DNA of 34,081 nucleotides from CAVQOB01 sp963714325 (GTDB lineage Bacteria; Pseudomonadota; Alphaproteobacteria; Rhizobiales; Hyphomicrobiaceae). Made by a program: the position numbers and the translations under genes. The notes beneath the pieces were generated by a model that saw nothing but the letters and a program-made list of their open reading frames with translations, searched no databases and was not told where the DNA came from. The DNA lies in NCBI GenBank assembly GCA_963714325.1, contig CAVQOB010000018.1:1-34081 (forward strand), read 5' to 3'. Below are positions 9,242 to 16,904 of the stretch, one piece after another (positions within the stretch are counted from its first letter, which is position 1; every line of letters begins with the position of its first letter).

Positions 9242-10588
9242 TCAAAATGCCTTGGTCGCTGCCGCACCGCGATCGCGTGTCCAGGTGTAGTCCTTGCTTG
9301 CGACATTGGCATGGACGCGCTGCTGCATCGCCGCGATATCGATCTGATGCACGCTCCCGGACCCGGCAAGATCGAGCGCGTGTGCGGCCGCCGCGCCCAT
9401 CGCCATGCAGGGCCCCATGACGCGCACGCTCGAGAGGGCGGCGGCATCACCGTCCATGCAACGGCCGGCAGCGACGTAGTTGTCGGCGTCCGGCGACAAC
9501 AGGCTGCGCAGCGGGACGTAGTGCACGTGGTCCTCAGGGAAAGTGTGCCAGTGATGGCCGGTGCCATGGTCGTGCAATTCGATTGGCCAGGCGGTGCGCG
9601 CGATGGCATCGTCGAAGGTTGTGCCCTGCATCACTTCGCCGGCAGTCAATTGATGTGCGCCGACGATCCAGCGGGTTTGGCGGATGCCGGGAAAGCCATA
9701 GGCGCGCACGCGTGCCGCGCCGAAGCCCTTGGGAAATTCGGTTTTGAGGAACTGCACCGCGCGCTCGGCCTGATCCTTGCCTTCGAGCGCTTTGGCTGAC
9801 GCCTCGATCGGGTCAAGCGGCGTCTCGATGTGCGTCATGTTCATGGCGGCGACACCGCGGCCGGGGATGATGAATGAGAGCCCCTCGCGGCGCTTCAGGC
9901 CATAGGCATCGCCCTTCTCTTTCATACGCGCGGAGATCTCAACCTTGGTCGGCTGGTTCACCTCGTCGATGTTTTCGAGGATCACCATCTGCGTTCCGAA
10001 CACCGCGCCTTTGGCCGGTTCGCGGCACGGCAAGCCGGCCGTCCAGGCGAGTGCTGCATCGCCGCTGGAATCGACGAATCCCTGCGCGCGAATTTCGACA
10101 TCGCCGTAGCGTGTTGCAAAATGCAGCTTGCTGATCCGCCGGCCATCCATAGACACGTCGCGCAGGACGGCGCCCACTAGGCTGACGATACCGGCATTCT
10201 GCACCGCCGTCTCGACCCAGCGGCCGAGCGCCACCTCGTCGTAATAGACGACCGTCGTCAGCGGCCCGTGACGAAAGTACAGGCCCTGATCAATCTTCAC
10301 GAGATCGCGCATGATCTCGTCGGCAATGCCGTGGGTGAACTGATAGCCGTGCGTACCGTTCTGGAAGAGGCCACAGAAGGTGCCGATGATGGAGTTGACG
10401 GCCTGGCCGCCGAGCGCCGGCAGGCCATCGATCAGCGCGACCGTACGCCCCAGCCGGGCGGCTTCGATCGCCGCCGAAACCCCGGCAATGCCGGCCCCAA
10501 CCACGCAGATCTCCACCTCCAGCGTGCGCGCTGGCACCGACTTGCCGCGGCGGACGACCTTGGTATCGGCGGCAAAGGCTTCAGCCAT
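9242..10588 (-). CDS. FAD-dependent oxidoreductase (FAD_oxidored family)
   Basis: The 448-residue protein has a Rossmann dinucleotide site near residue 30 (VVGAGIAGVSAAIEAARLG, then VALIDGLPALGG), and the second family landmark QGFVDSSGDAALAWTAG near residue 170. A C-terminal FAD contact (NYVAAGRCMDGDAAALSSVRVMGPCMAMG) is also present. It belongs to the large FAD_oxidored group whose members oxidise hydroxylated or amine substrates; no specific substrate is evident. No signal peptide is seen, so it should be cytoplasmic. It is the first gene of the leftward operon and faces the divergent amidohydrolase gene across a 198-base gap. The ribosome site is weak (GAGA 8 bases upstream). Confidence 0.87.
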   Translation of the reverse strand: MAEAFAADTKVVRRGKSVPARTLEVEICVVGAGIAGVSAAIEAARLGRTVALIDGLPALGGQAVNSIIGTFCGLFQNGTHGYQFTHGIADEIMRDLVKIDQGLYFRHGPLTTVVYYDEVALGRWVETAVQNAGIVSLVGAVLRDVSMDGRRISKLHFATRYGDVEIRAQGFVDSSGDAALAWTAGLPCREPAKGAVFGTQMVILENIDEVNQPTKVEISARMKEKGDAYGLKRREGLSFIIPGRGVAAMNMTHIETPLDPIEASAKALEGKDQAERAVQFLKTEFPKGFGAARVRAYGFPGIRQTRWIVGAHQLTAGEVMQGTTFDDAIARTAWPIELHDHGTGHHWHTFPEDHVHYVPLRSLLSPDADNYVAAGRCMDGDAAALSSVRVMGPCMAMGAAAAHALDLAGSGSVHQIDIAAMQQRVHANVASKDYTWTRDRGAAATKAF

Positions 10589-10786
10589 GGTGCATCTCGG
10601 ATCAATCGGGGACAGGCTCAGTCAACCTATGGCCAATCGGCTGTAACGAGCAACAGCCGAGAGAACCCAACTCAGCATAGCGGCGTGCGCATAGCGAATG
10701 CTAATCTGAAACGTGTTCCCCATGTCCCCGGTGGCGAGGAGAGGCCAAGCTGCTTGCTGCACCGCAGCGACGCTTGCTTTGACGTT
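10589..10786. promoter_or_regulatory. Divergent promoter region of the catabolic cluster, with candidate operator
   Basis: This gap separates the divergent oxidoreductase and amidohydrolase genes, so it must carry control signals for both arms. It contains a perfect 8-bp inverted repeat, TCGGCTGT at 10637-10644 and ACAGCCGA at 10653-10660, separated by 8 bases, the shape of a dimeric repressor or activator site. A direct repeat GCATAGCG occurs at 10675-10682 and 10689-10696. I do not see clear -35/-10 boxes. No transcription factor gene lies in the window. Confidence 0.5.
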
Positions 10787-11917
10787 ATGTCCGCTCGTAC
10801 ACTTAGCGTTGGAATCGCGACCGTCGTTGAGATCGATCCTGTTCGAGAGCCCGCCGTGCCAATTGATCTGAAAGGCGCGATCGACTGTGACGTGCATCCG
10901 CGCGTGCCGACGCCGACGACGCTGGCCAAGTATATGGATGACTATTGGCGTGATGCCGTCGACGTTCGCGGCATCGATGCCTGGGAAACGATCAGCTACC
11001 CCGCGAAAGCGCCGCTGACAGCAACACCTGATGCCGCTGGCGCCGATGCTGACGCCACGCGATATGCGCGCGACATTCTCGATCCGAGCGGCGTCGCGCA
11101 TGCGATCTGCAATTGTCTGTTCCCCGTGTCGGCGTTTCGCGACGCCAATATGGCGGCAGCCTTCGCGCGGGCCGCCAACGACTGGCTGGCGGCGGAATGG
11201 CTTAGCAAGGATGCGCGCTTCCGGGGATCGATGCTCGTGCCGATTCAGGCGCCGGACCTCGCCGTCGAAGAGATCGAGCGGTGCGCCAACGACAAGCGCT
11301 TCGTGCAGATCCTGCTGCTGGTAATGGGCGAACACACTCTTGGCCACCGCATGTACTGGCCGATCTATGCAGCGGCCGAAAAGCACGGGTTCGCCATCGG
11401 CGTGCATGCCGGCTCAAGCTATCATCATGCCGTCACCGGTTCGGGATGGCCAAGCTATTATCTCGAAGACTATGCGGCGCAATCGCTTGGCTTTCACTCG
11501 CAGCTCGGCAGTTTCATTGCCGAAGGCGTGTTCGTGAAGTTTCCGAAGCTGAAACTGGTGCTGATCGAATCCGGCGTCACCTGGATGCCGCCCTATCTCT
11601 GGCGGCTTTCGAAGTTCTGGAAGGGGGTGCGGCTGGAAGTTCCCTGGCTGGACCGGCCGCCGTTCGACATCGTCAAGGAGCATGTGCGCCTGACCACCCA
11701 GCCATTCGACGCGCCACGCGACCCGGCCCTGATTCAGCGGGTCATCGAACAACTGGGCTCGGACGACATTCTGCTCTATGCTTCGGACTATCCGCATTGG
11801 CATGCGGAAGCGCCGGCGAGCCTCGTGGCACCACTTGCGCCGGCTGTTGCGCGTAAGCTGTTGACCAGCAATGCCCGCGCCACCTATTCGCGCCTCGGAG
11901 GCACAGATGCAGCTTGA
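10787..11917 (+). CDS. Amidohydrolase family protein (amidohydrolase 2 / ACMSD-like), first copy
   Basis: The 376-residue protein is a metal-dependent TIM-barrel hydrolase or decarboxylase of the amidohydrolase-2 type. The N-terminal metal motif is IDCDVHPRVP, a further His appears in GVHAGSSYHH, and the late Asp lies in YASDYPHWHAE. GWPSYY and LTTQPFD are also characteristic of this subgroup. Relatives include ACMSD and LigI/LigY-like enzymes of aromatic-acid breakdown, but this subgroup has no assigned substrate that I know. The frame is open upstream to 10268, inside the oxidoreductase gene; the ATG at 10787 gives a start shortly before the metal motif. It overlaps the next amidohydrolase gene by 11 bases. 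Confidence 0.88.
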   Translation: MSARTLSVGIATVVEIDPVREPAVPIDLKGAIDCDVHPRVPTPTTLAKYMDDYWRDAVDVRGIDAWETISYPAKAPLTATPDAAGADADATRYARDILDPSGVAHAICNCLFPVSAFRDANMAAAFARAANDWLAAEWLSKDARFRGSMLVPIQAPDLAVEEIERCANDKRFVQILLLVMGEHTLGHRMYWPIYAAAEKHGFAIGVHAGSSYHHAVTGSGWPSYYLEDYAAQSLGFHSQLGSFIAEGVFVKFPKLKLVLIESGVTWMPPYLWRLSKFWKGVRLEVPWLDRPPFDIVKEHVRLTTQPFDAPRDPALIQRVIEQLGSDDILLYASDYPHWHAEAPASLVAPLAPAVARKLLTSNARATYSRLGGTDAA

Positions 11918-13040
11918 TGTCCGAGACCACCGCAATGCCGAGCCAGAGGCAGACGTCGAGCTGACCGCAGCCGCGCCCGCCAAGCTCGCCATCATCGACG
12001 GCGATATTCATCCCGCCATGAAGTCGCCGGCCGACCTCAAGATTTATCTTTCCCGGCAGTGGTGGGATCATTGGCAGACGTTTGGATCGCGCCGCCGTCA
12101 TGGCATGAGCTTCGAGCCCTATCCGAAAGCCGCGCCTCGCGCCTGCCGCCGCGACGCCTGGCCGGAGGTTGGTGGGCCTGGCAGCGATCTCGCACTGATG
12201 CAGCGTCAGCATCTCGATCGCTATGGCATCTCGTACGGCCTGCTCGGTCCGCTCGGGATCACCGGACAGGGCGAGCTCAATCTCGATTTTGCAGCGGCCC
12301 TCGCCTCGGCTGCCAACGACTGGCAGCGCGAAGCGTGGTGCAAACCTGAGCCACGCCTGAAAGGCGGCATCGTCGTCGCCTATGAAGACGCCGCCGCATC
12401 CGCCGCCGAGATCGAGCGCTGCGGCGCTGATCGCCACTTCGCGCAGGTGTTCCTGCTGTCGCGATCGCAGGAACCGTTGGGCAATCGCCGCTATTGGCCG
12501 ATCTATGCGGCCGCCGAACGTTTCAACCTGCCGATTGCCATCCACGTGTTTGGTGCCGGTGGCCATCCCTTCACCGGAACCGGGTGGCCCTCGTACTATA
12601 TCGAAGAGGGTGCAGGACACTCGACATCATGCCAGACGGCGATCACCAGCCTCGTCATGGAGGGCGTGTTCGAGCGTTACTCCAAACTCAAAGTCGTGAT
12701 GGTCGAGGGCGGCTTCGGGTGGCTGCCAGCACTCGCGTGGCGGCTCGATCAGCTGTTCGAGCGCATGCGCGCGGAAGTCCCGCATCTGAAACGGCGGCCG
12801 TCGGAATACATCCGCGACCACATCTGGTTGACGACACAGCCGATGGAAGAACCGGAGGTGCGCGGCCAACTCAACGATATCATCACCTGGATCGGCGCCG
12901 ATCGATTGCTCTTTTCCAGCGATTATCCGCACTGGGATTTCGATGATCCGTTCCGTGCTTTCCCAGCCGGCATCGACGACACGATCAAGCGCCGCATCAT
13001 GACGGAAAATGGCCTTGGCGTTTACCGGTTGATGGATTGA
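11907..13040 (+). CDS. Amidohydrolase family protein (amidohydrolase 2 / ACMSD-like), second copy
   Basis: The 377-residue protein is a paralogue of the gene just upstream, with the same order of landmarks: IIDGDIHPAMK (metal D-x-H), AIHVFGAGGHPFTG, GWPSYYIEE, LTTQPMEEPE and SSDYPHWDFDDP. The start at 11907 has a GGAGG about 8 bases upstream and lies within the end of the previous gene, so the two are translationally coupled. The pair could work as a heteromer or act on successive intermediates; sequence alone does not decide. The last two bases of its stop region overlap the start of the Rieske gene (TGATG), extending the coupling. Confidence 0.88.
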   Translation: MQLDVRDHRNAEPEADVELTAAAPAKLAIIDGDIHPAMKSPADLKIYLSRQWWDHWQTFGSRRRHGMSFEPYPKAAPRACRRDAWPEVGGPGSDLALMQRQHLDRYGISYGLLGPLGITGQGELNLDFAAALASAANDWQREAWCKPEPRLKGGIVVAYEDAAASAAEIERCGADRHFAQVFLLSRSQEPLGNRRYWPIYAAAERFNLPIAIHVFGAGGHPFTGTGWPSYYIEEGAGHSTSCQTAITSLVMEGVFERYSKLKVVMVEGGFGWLPALAWRLDQLFERMRAEVPHLKRRPSEYIRDHIWLTTQPMEEPEVRGQLNDIITWIGADRLLFSSDYPHWDFDDPFRAFPAGIDDTIKRRIMTENGLGVYRLMD

Positions 13041-13456
13041 TGCCGAAGTTTGTCGTGGCACGCGTTGACGAGATTGCGCCGGGCGGACGCAAGCGCATCC
13101 TGGCCGATGGCCGGGCGATCGTCATTTTCAACCTCAAGAGCGAATTCTTCGCGCTGTCGGACACCTGTCCGCATCGCGGCGCCAGTCTGGCTGGCGGCAA
13201 GCTGACCGGACTTGTCCAATCCAACAACCCCGGCCAATACACGTTCTCACGTGAGGGCGAGATCATCCGCTGCCCCTGGCATGCCTGGGAATTCGACATC
13301 CGCACCGGACGATCCCATTGCGATCCGCGCCAGATGCGGTTGCTGCATTATCCGGCGCACGTCGCGTCAGGGTCGTCGATCGTCGACGGACCTTACAAGG
13401 CTGAGACGTTTACAGTCGCGATCGATCACGACTACCTCGTCATCGATCTGCCGTGA
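13040..13456 (+). CDS. Small Rieske [2Fe-2S] protein
   Basis: The 138-residue protein is one Rieske domain with both ligand pairs: CPHRGA near residue 40 and CPWHAWEFD near residue 78 (two Cys and two His). It has no catalytic oxygenase domain and no membrane anchor, so it resembles the ferredoxin-like component or the small redox partner of a multi-component oxygenase. An insertion between the two motifs (KLTGLVQSNNPGQYTF) makes the loop longer than in classic Rieske ferredoxins. Its ATG overlaps the preceding amidohydrolase stop by one base. No oxygenase subunit is present in the window, so its partner is either elsewhere or one of the neighbouring enzymes. Confidence 0.88.
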   Translation: MPKFVVARVDEIAPGGRKRILADGRAIVIFNLKSEFFALSDTCPHRGASLAGGKLTGLVQSNNPGQYTFSREGEIIRCPWHAWEFDIRTGRSHCDPRQMRLLHYPAHVASGSSIVDGPYKAETFTVAIDHDYLVIDLP

Positions 13457-13811
13457 TTCCCTCGGCGCTGGATCGCGCCGGCGCGGACCAACCGTCGCAA
13501 TTGGCGATTGGTATCGCATTATACTTTTTGCAATCTTATCGAATAGGTAAATGACGACGAGAGAGCTGGTGAGGGAGGCAAGAAGTCCCTAATTGTCGGG
13601 TATTTCAAGAGGTTCTACGCACGAGTTTTCCCTTTGACACTGACCCCGTCGTTACCCGTCTGCCGGCGTCTGGATCGAATGTCGGGTAGGGACAATCGAC
13701 CTATTCCGACCGACTGTTGATCCAAAGGCGCACGTCTGACGTGCGCCAAGCGATCCTCCCCGGACCCAGATGGCGCTGCCGGGGCCGCGCTTCCTGACGT
13801 CAACATATTCC
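13457..13811. other. 355-base intergenic region between convergent genes
   Basis: This gap follows the Rieske gene and precedes the end of the leftward membrane-protein gene. I see no convincing coding frame. Its one clear structure is the perfect hairpin at 13727-13747. The sequence GTCGGGTA occurs at about 13597 and again at about 13681, a short repeat of unknown meaning. Confidence 0.5.
13727..13747 (-). terminator. Perfect 9-bp hairpin with 3-base loop, likely terminator
   Basis: GGCGCACGT is followed by CTG and its exact complement ACGTGCGCC. Read on the minus strand, the stem is followed by CTTTGG, so it could end the leftward GST-YaiI-membrane protein transcript, whose last stop is at 13812. 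Only three T residues follow, so strength is uncertain. Confidence 0.5.
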
Positions 13812-14243
13812 TCACCCCAGGACTCGCGCGCGGAACAGTACGTGGCGGCAAAAGACGCCGGTGATGGCGGCGATGATCGCCAGCGGTAGCACATGGCCGG
13901 ATAGCGGACTGGTGAGCACCAGCAGCGCCACCAGGAAAGCGCCAACGGCCGCGACCGCTGCTTCCAACATGCCGAACGTGCCGCGCCACAGCACGATGCC
14001 CCCCAGTGCCAGCCCCGCCAATGCCGCCGGGATCGCCGCCCAGACATAGGAACTGACAGCCCACACCGCAGCACGCGACGCAAGCTGATCGGGGCCGAGC
14101 CCCTTAAGCGACGGCGGCCCCATGCCCAGCAGCCCCGAAGCAATCGTCAGCAAAAAAATGATCAACGCTGACACAAATGGCCCGACCAGCGTCACAAACA
14201 AAAACGTCCAGAACGCCCGATCGCGATTGGCTGCAATATCCAT
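13812..14243 (-). CDS. Four-helix integral membrane protein of unknown function
   Basis: The 143-residue protein is very hydrophobic, with four predicted membrane segments at roughly residues 11-40 (FLFVTLVGPFVSALIIFLL), 60-84, 90-110 and 115-135. There is no signal peptide and no recognisable catalytic motif. It starts 9 bases after the stop of the YaiI gene and is probably co-transcribed with it. I do not recognise the family; it looks like a conserved hypothetical inner-membrane protein. Confidence 0.72.
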   Translation of the reverse strand: MDIAANRDRAFWTFLFVTLVGPFVSALIIFLLTIASGLLGMGPPSLKGLGPDQLASRAAVWAVSSYVWAAIPAALAGLALGGIVLWRGTFGMLEAAVAAVGAFLVALLVLTSPLSGHVLPLAIIAAITGVFCRHVLFRARVLG

Positions 14244-14252
14244 TGCTGATGT

Positions 14253-14732
14253 CTAACCCCTCGGCGCCGGTGCGCGCTTGGCCTGTTGCACCAGAGTCTC
14301 CAACTCCTGCAGGAATTGCGACCGGCTTTGGGGTGTAACGCGCGAATTGTACGTCTGAACGGCTCCCACGTCGCGCAGGTCCTTCATTAGATCGCGCATG
14401 GCGAGTGTCATGCCAATATTCGCCTCGGTGAAGGGCCTGCCCATCGGCGACAACCCGCGCGCGCCCTTCTTGATGCACAGCGCCGCCAACGGAATATCCT
14501 GCGTCACGACGATATCCGACGCCGTGATCCGTTCGGCAATCCAGGCATCCGCAACATCGGGTCCATCAGGCACAACGACCCTCTCGACCAGATGACTGTC
14601 GGGCAATCGCATCCAGGAATTAGACACAAAGAAAGTCTTGAGCCCATGCCGCTCAGCGACGCGCATGACTTCATCCTTCACCGGACACGCGTCGGCATCG
14701 ACGTAGATCTGAACAGATTGGGTTGTGACCAT
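14253..14732 (-). CDS. YaiI/YqxD family protein (DUF188, UPF0178)
   Basis: The 159-residue protein carries the DUF188 signatures: IYVDADACPVKDEV near the N-terminus, SNSWMRLP, and VVTQDIPLAALCIKKGA followed by GRPFTEANIG. The fold is PIN-like, with the Asp residues in the first motif and at TQD arranged as in nucleases, but no activity is established for the family as far as I know. I chose the ATG at 14732 (GAGG just upstream); the longer frame to 14924 overlaps the hairpin and the GST gene end. The C-terminus (QQAKRAPAPRG) is basic and probably disordered. It sits between the GST gene and a membrane-protein gene on the same strand. Confidence 0.88.
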   Translation of the reverse strand: MVTTQSVQIYVDADACPVKDEVMRVAERHGLKTFFVSNSWMRLPDSHLVERVVVPDGPDVADAWIAERITASDIVVTQDIPLAALCIKKGARGLSPMGRPFTEANIGMTLAMRDLMKDLRDVGAVQTYNSRVTPQSRSQFLQELETLVQQAKRAPAPRG

Positions 14733-14750
14733 GCACCCTCGGTCGCGGAG

Positions 14751-14778
14751 GGGTGTCAGACACTTGCATCTGACACCC
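14751..14778 (-). terminator. 10-bp hairpin after the GST gene; copy of a repeated element
   Basis: GGGTGTCAGA and TCTGACACCC form a perfect 10-bp stem around an 8-base loop (CACTTGCA). It starts 7 bases after the GST stop on the minus strand and lies 18 bases before the YaiI start, so it may terminate or attenuate between them. Its 23-base core recurs after glnA (33908-33930) with 20 of 23 bases the same. Confidence 0.5.
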
Positions 14779-14785
14779 GATCGAT

Positions 14786-15394
14786 TCAGTTCAACAGTCC
14801 TTCCGCCTTCATCGCGCGCTGCACGCCAGGACGCGCTTCGACGCGCTTCATGAAGGCGACGACGTGCGGATACTTGGCGAGATCGATCTTCTGCGGCACT
14901 GTCCAACGCAACACCGTGAAGCAATAGGCATCGGGTGCCGTGAAATTGGCGCCCATCAGATACTGATTATTGGCGAAATGCGCTTCGAGATGCGCAAGCC
15001 GCGTCTCCAGCCGCTCGCGAGCCAGTTTCTTGGCTTCTTCCGGCATCGCCGGATTGAACAGGGGCGAGAAGCCCTTGTGCAATTCGGTCGAGACAAAATT
15101 CAGCCAGCTCTGCATCTTATAGCGCTCGAGCGTGCCATTGGCCGGCGCCAGCTTCTTCTCCGGCGCCTTGTCAGCGATGTACTGCGAAATGGCCGGCCCT
15201 TCCGTCAGGATGGTGCCGTCATCGAGCGCCAGCGCCGGCACATAACCGAGCGGATTGGTCTTCTTGTAATCACCGCCGCCGTCGATCGTCTTGGCGCGTA
15301 TATCGGTCTTGACCAGTTCATGTTTGAGACCTGCTTCTTCCAGCATGATGTGAGGAGCCAGCGAGCAGACGCCCGGCGAATAGAAAAGTTTCAT
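14786..15394 (-). CDS. Glutathione S-transferase, beta class
   Basis: The 202-residue protein has a thioredoxin-like N-terminal domain (MKLFYSPGVCSLAPHIM), the glutathione-contact segment GYVPALALDDG and TEGPAISQYIAD, then a helical C-terminal domain. Cys10 and His106 (STELHKGFSPLF) are the residues that mark bacterial beta-class GSTs, which bind glutathione through a mixed-disulfide-capable Cys. The start at 15394 has GGAG about 8 bases upstream; a much longer frame to 15673 is an artefact. It is the first gene of a short leftward set and faces the divergent fabI gene across about 208 bases. Likely role is detoxification or thiol redox defence in the cytoplasm. Confidence 0.92.
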   Translation of the reverse strand: MKLFYSPGVCSLAPHIMLEEAGLKHELVKTDIRAKTIDGGGDYKKTNPLGYVPALALDDGTILTEGPAISQYIADKAPEKKLAPANGTLERYKMQSWLNFVSTELHKGFSPLFNPAMPEEAKKLARERLETRLAHLEAHFANNQYLMGANFTAPDAYCFTVLRWTVPQKIDLAKYPHVVAFMKRVEARPGVQRAMKAEGLLN

Positions 15395-15602
15395 GGGGTT
15401 TTCTCCAAATTCGGGGGATCGGACCATCAACGGCCGTCCCTTCGTTAGAATGCCGGAGCCCTTGGATGCAAGCCCTTCCACTGGCGTCACGGTTATGTGA
15501 GAAAGCAGCCCTGCGCCCAACGCCATGCCCAGCGCTGGACCCGGCCACCCAAATATGGTGGATTGCGGTGTTGAACCGATTGCGATCTGAGGGTGAGCCA
15601 GA

Positions 15603-16436
15603 ATGACCGATGCGACCATCCCAACCGGCACCCTGATGAAGGGAAAGCGCGGCCTCATCATGGGCGTCGCCAATAATCGATCGATCGCCTGGGGTATCGC
15701 ACAGGCGTGCGCTGCGCAGGGCGCGGAACTCGCCTTTACCTACCAGGGCGACGCCCTCAAAAAGCGTGTCGAGCCGCTTGCCGCCGAAGCCAGATCTTCG
15801 ATCGTGCTCCCCTGCGACGTCACCGATACGGCGTCGATGGATTCCGTCTTCGCAACTCTGAAAGACAAATGGGGCCAGTTGGACTTCCTGGTCCACTGTA
15901 TCGCCTTCGCCGACAAGGCGGAACTCGACGGTCGCTACGTCGACACGACCGAGGGCAATTTCACCAAGTCGCTGTTGATCTCGTGCTACTCCTTCACAGC
16001 CCTCGCCCAGCGCGCCGAAAAACTCATGACATCCGGCGGTTCATTGTTGACGCTCTCCTACTATGGCGCCGAAAAAGTCATGCCGCACTACAACGTCATG
16101 GGCGTCGCCAAAGCTGCGCTGGAGGCGAGCGTGCGCTATCTCGCCGCGGACCTCGGCAAGCAAAATATTCGCGTTAACGCCATCTCCGCTGGCCCGATCA
16201 AGACGCTCGCCGCATCCGGCATTTCCGACTTCCGCTATATCCTGAAGTGGAACGAATATAACTCAGCACTGCGACGCACCGTCACGATCGAGGAGGTCGG
16301 CGCCTCCGGCCTCTACCTAGTCTCCGATCTCGGGCGCGCCGTCACAGGCGAGATCCACCACGTCGACGCCGGCTACCACGTCCAAGGCATGAAGAACGAA
16401 GACGCCCCCGACATCAGCGTGCAGAAGGGAGAGTAA
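15603..16436 (+). CDS. fabI: Enoyl-[acyl-carrier-protein] reductase (NADH), FabI type
   Basis: The 277-residue protein is a short-chain dehydrogenase of the FabI kind, which reduces trans-2-enoyl-ACP in the last step of each fatty-acid elongation cycle. The cofactor site is GLIMGVANNRSIAWGIA near residue 17, typical of FabI rather than ordinary SDRs. The active-site Tyr163 and Lys170 follow the Y-x6-K spacing (PHYNVMGVAK), with Tyr153/154 in LSYYGAEK ahead of them, and AISAGPIKTLAASGISDF supplies the substrate loop. Length is slightly above the usual 260 because of short extensions at both ends. The ribosome site is weak (GAGGGTGAGCC upstream). It appears to stand alone. Confidence 0.94.
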   Translation: MTDATIPTGTLMKGKRGLIMGVANNRSIAWGIAQACAAQGAELAFTYQGDALKKRVEPLAAEARSSIVLPCDVTDTASMDSVFATLKDKWGQLDFLVHCIAFADKAELDGRYVDTTEGNFTKSLLISCYSFTALAQRAEKLMTSGGSLLTLSYYGAEKVMPHYNVMGVAKAALEASVRYLAADLGKQNIRVNAISAGPIKTLAASGISDFRYILKWNEYNSALRRTVTIEEVGASGLYLVSDLGRAVTGEIHHVDAGYHVQGMKNEDAPDISVQKGE

Positions 16437-16551
16437 CCGCTTCGGCCCACAGCGCAGCCGCGCTCGGCAACTTCCTTAACCATTCGGGCGCGATAGTCTC
16501 GGTGTCGTGACCGGTGAGCCAGCCGAGCGTCATGGATTGGCGGAGTTGGTC

Positions 16552-16773
16552 ATGTCACCTGTTGCTTTAGGCACGTTCGCCGTCATTTTGATGCTTGGCG
16601 GCGTCGTCGCTGTCATAGCCTTCAACAAACTCAAGGAAATTCGCGCGGGCGAAGCCACCGAGCGCAAAGCGCAGGCAGCACAACGCGAACGCTTTACCCG
16701 TTCAAGACCCGCCGCCGACGCCGAGCCGCAGGTGGCCAAACGCGTGAAAGCCGCAGACTTTGGCCGCCGCTAA
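16552..16773 (+). CDS. Small single-pass membrane protein, hypothetical
   Basis: The 73-residue product begins with a hydrophobic helix (GTFAVILMLGGVVAVIAF) followed by a charged, Ala/Arg-rich tail (EIRAGEATERKAQAAQRERF) that may be helical in the cytoplasm. I prefer the ATG at 16552, which has GGAG 8 bases upstream; a GTG at 16507 in the same frame would add 15 residues. I do not recognise the family. Size, codon use and ribosome site support a real gene. Confidence 0.6.
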   Translation: MSPVALGTFAVILMLGGVVAVIAFNKLKEIRAGEATERKAQAAQRERFTRSRPAADAEPQVAKRVKAADFGRR

Positions 16774-16858
16774 CCAACTGAGTTCCACGTTAACAACGAG
16801 ATCATCACGAAAACAGCCCGCCGCCATTTTTGGCAAGCCCGGGCGTGTTATGCAGGCC

Positions 16859-16876
16859 GGAGAAACCAATTTCTCC
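16859..16876 (+). promoter_or_regulatory. Perfect 7-bp hairpin in the leader of a small gene
   Basis: GGAGAAA, a CCAA loop and TTTCTCC make a perfect hairpin 28 bases before the ATG at 16905. The left arm itself reads like a ribosome site. It could be a leader regulatory hairpin or the 3' end of the preceding transcript; no T-run follows. Confidence 0.4.
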
Positions 16877-16904
16877 ATAGCCCAAAAACAAGACGGAGTG
16901 ACCG

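Noticed and set aside
8054..9799. 581-residue open frame on the plus strand
   Set aside because: It lies antisense to the aconitase X and oxidoreductase genes, has no family motifs and no ribosome site; it reflects GC-rich codon bias.
10268..10786. N-terminal extension of the first amidohydrolase
   Set aside because: The added 170 residues lie antisense within the oxidoreductase gene and lack any domain; the paralogue starts near its metal motif.
13615..14143. Minus-strand frames overlapping the membrane-protein gene
   Set aside because: Alternative frames of a GC-rich membrane gene; only the 13812-14243 frame gives clean hydrophobic helices.
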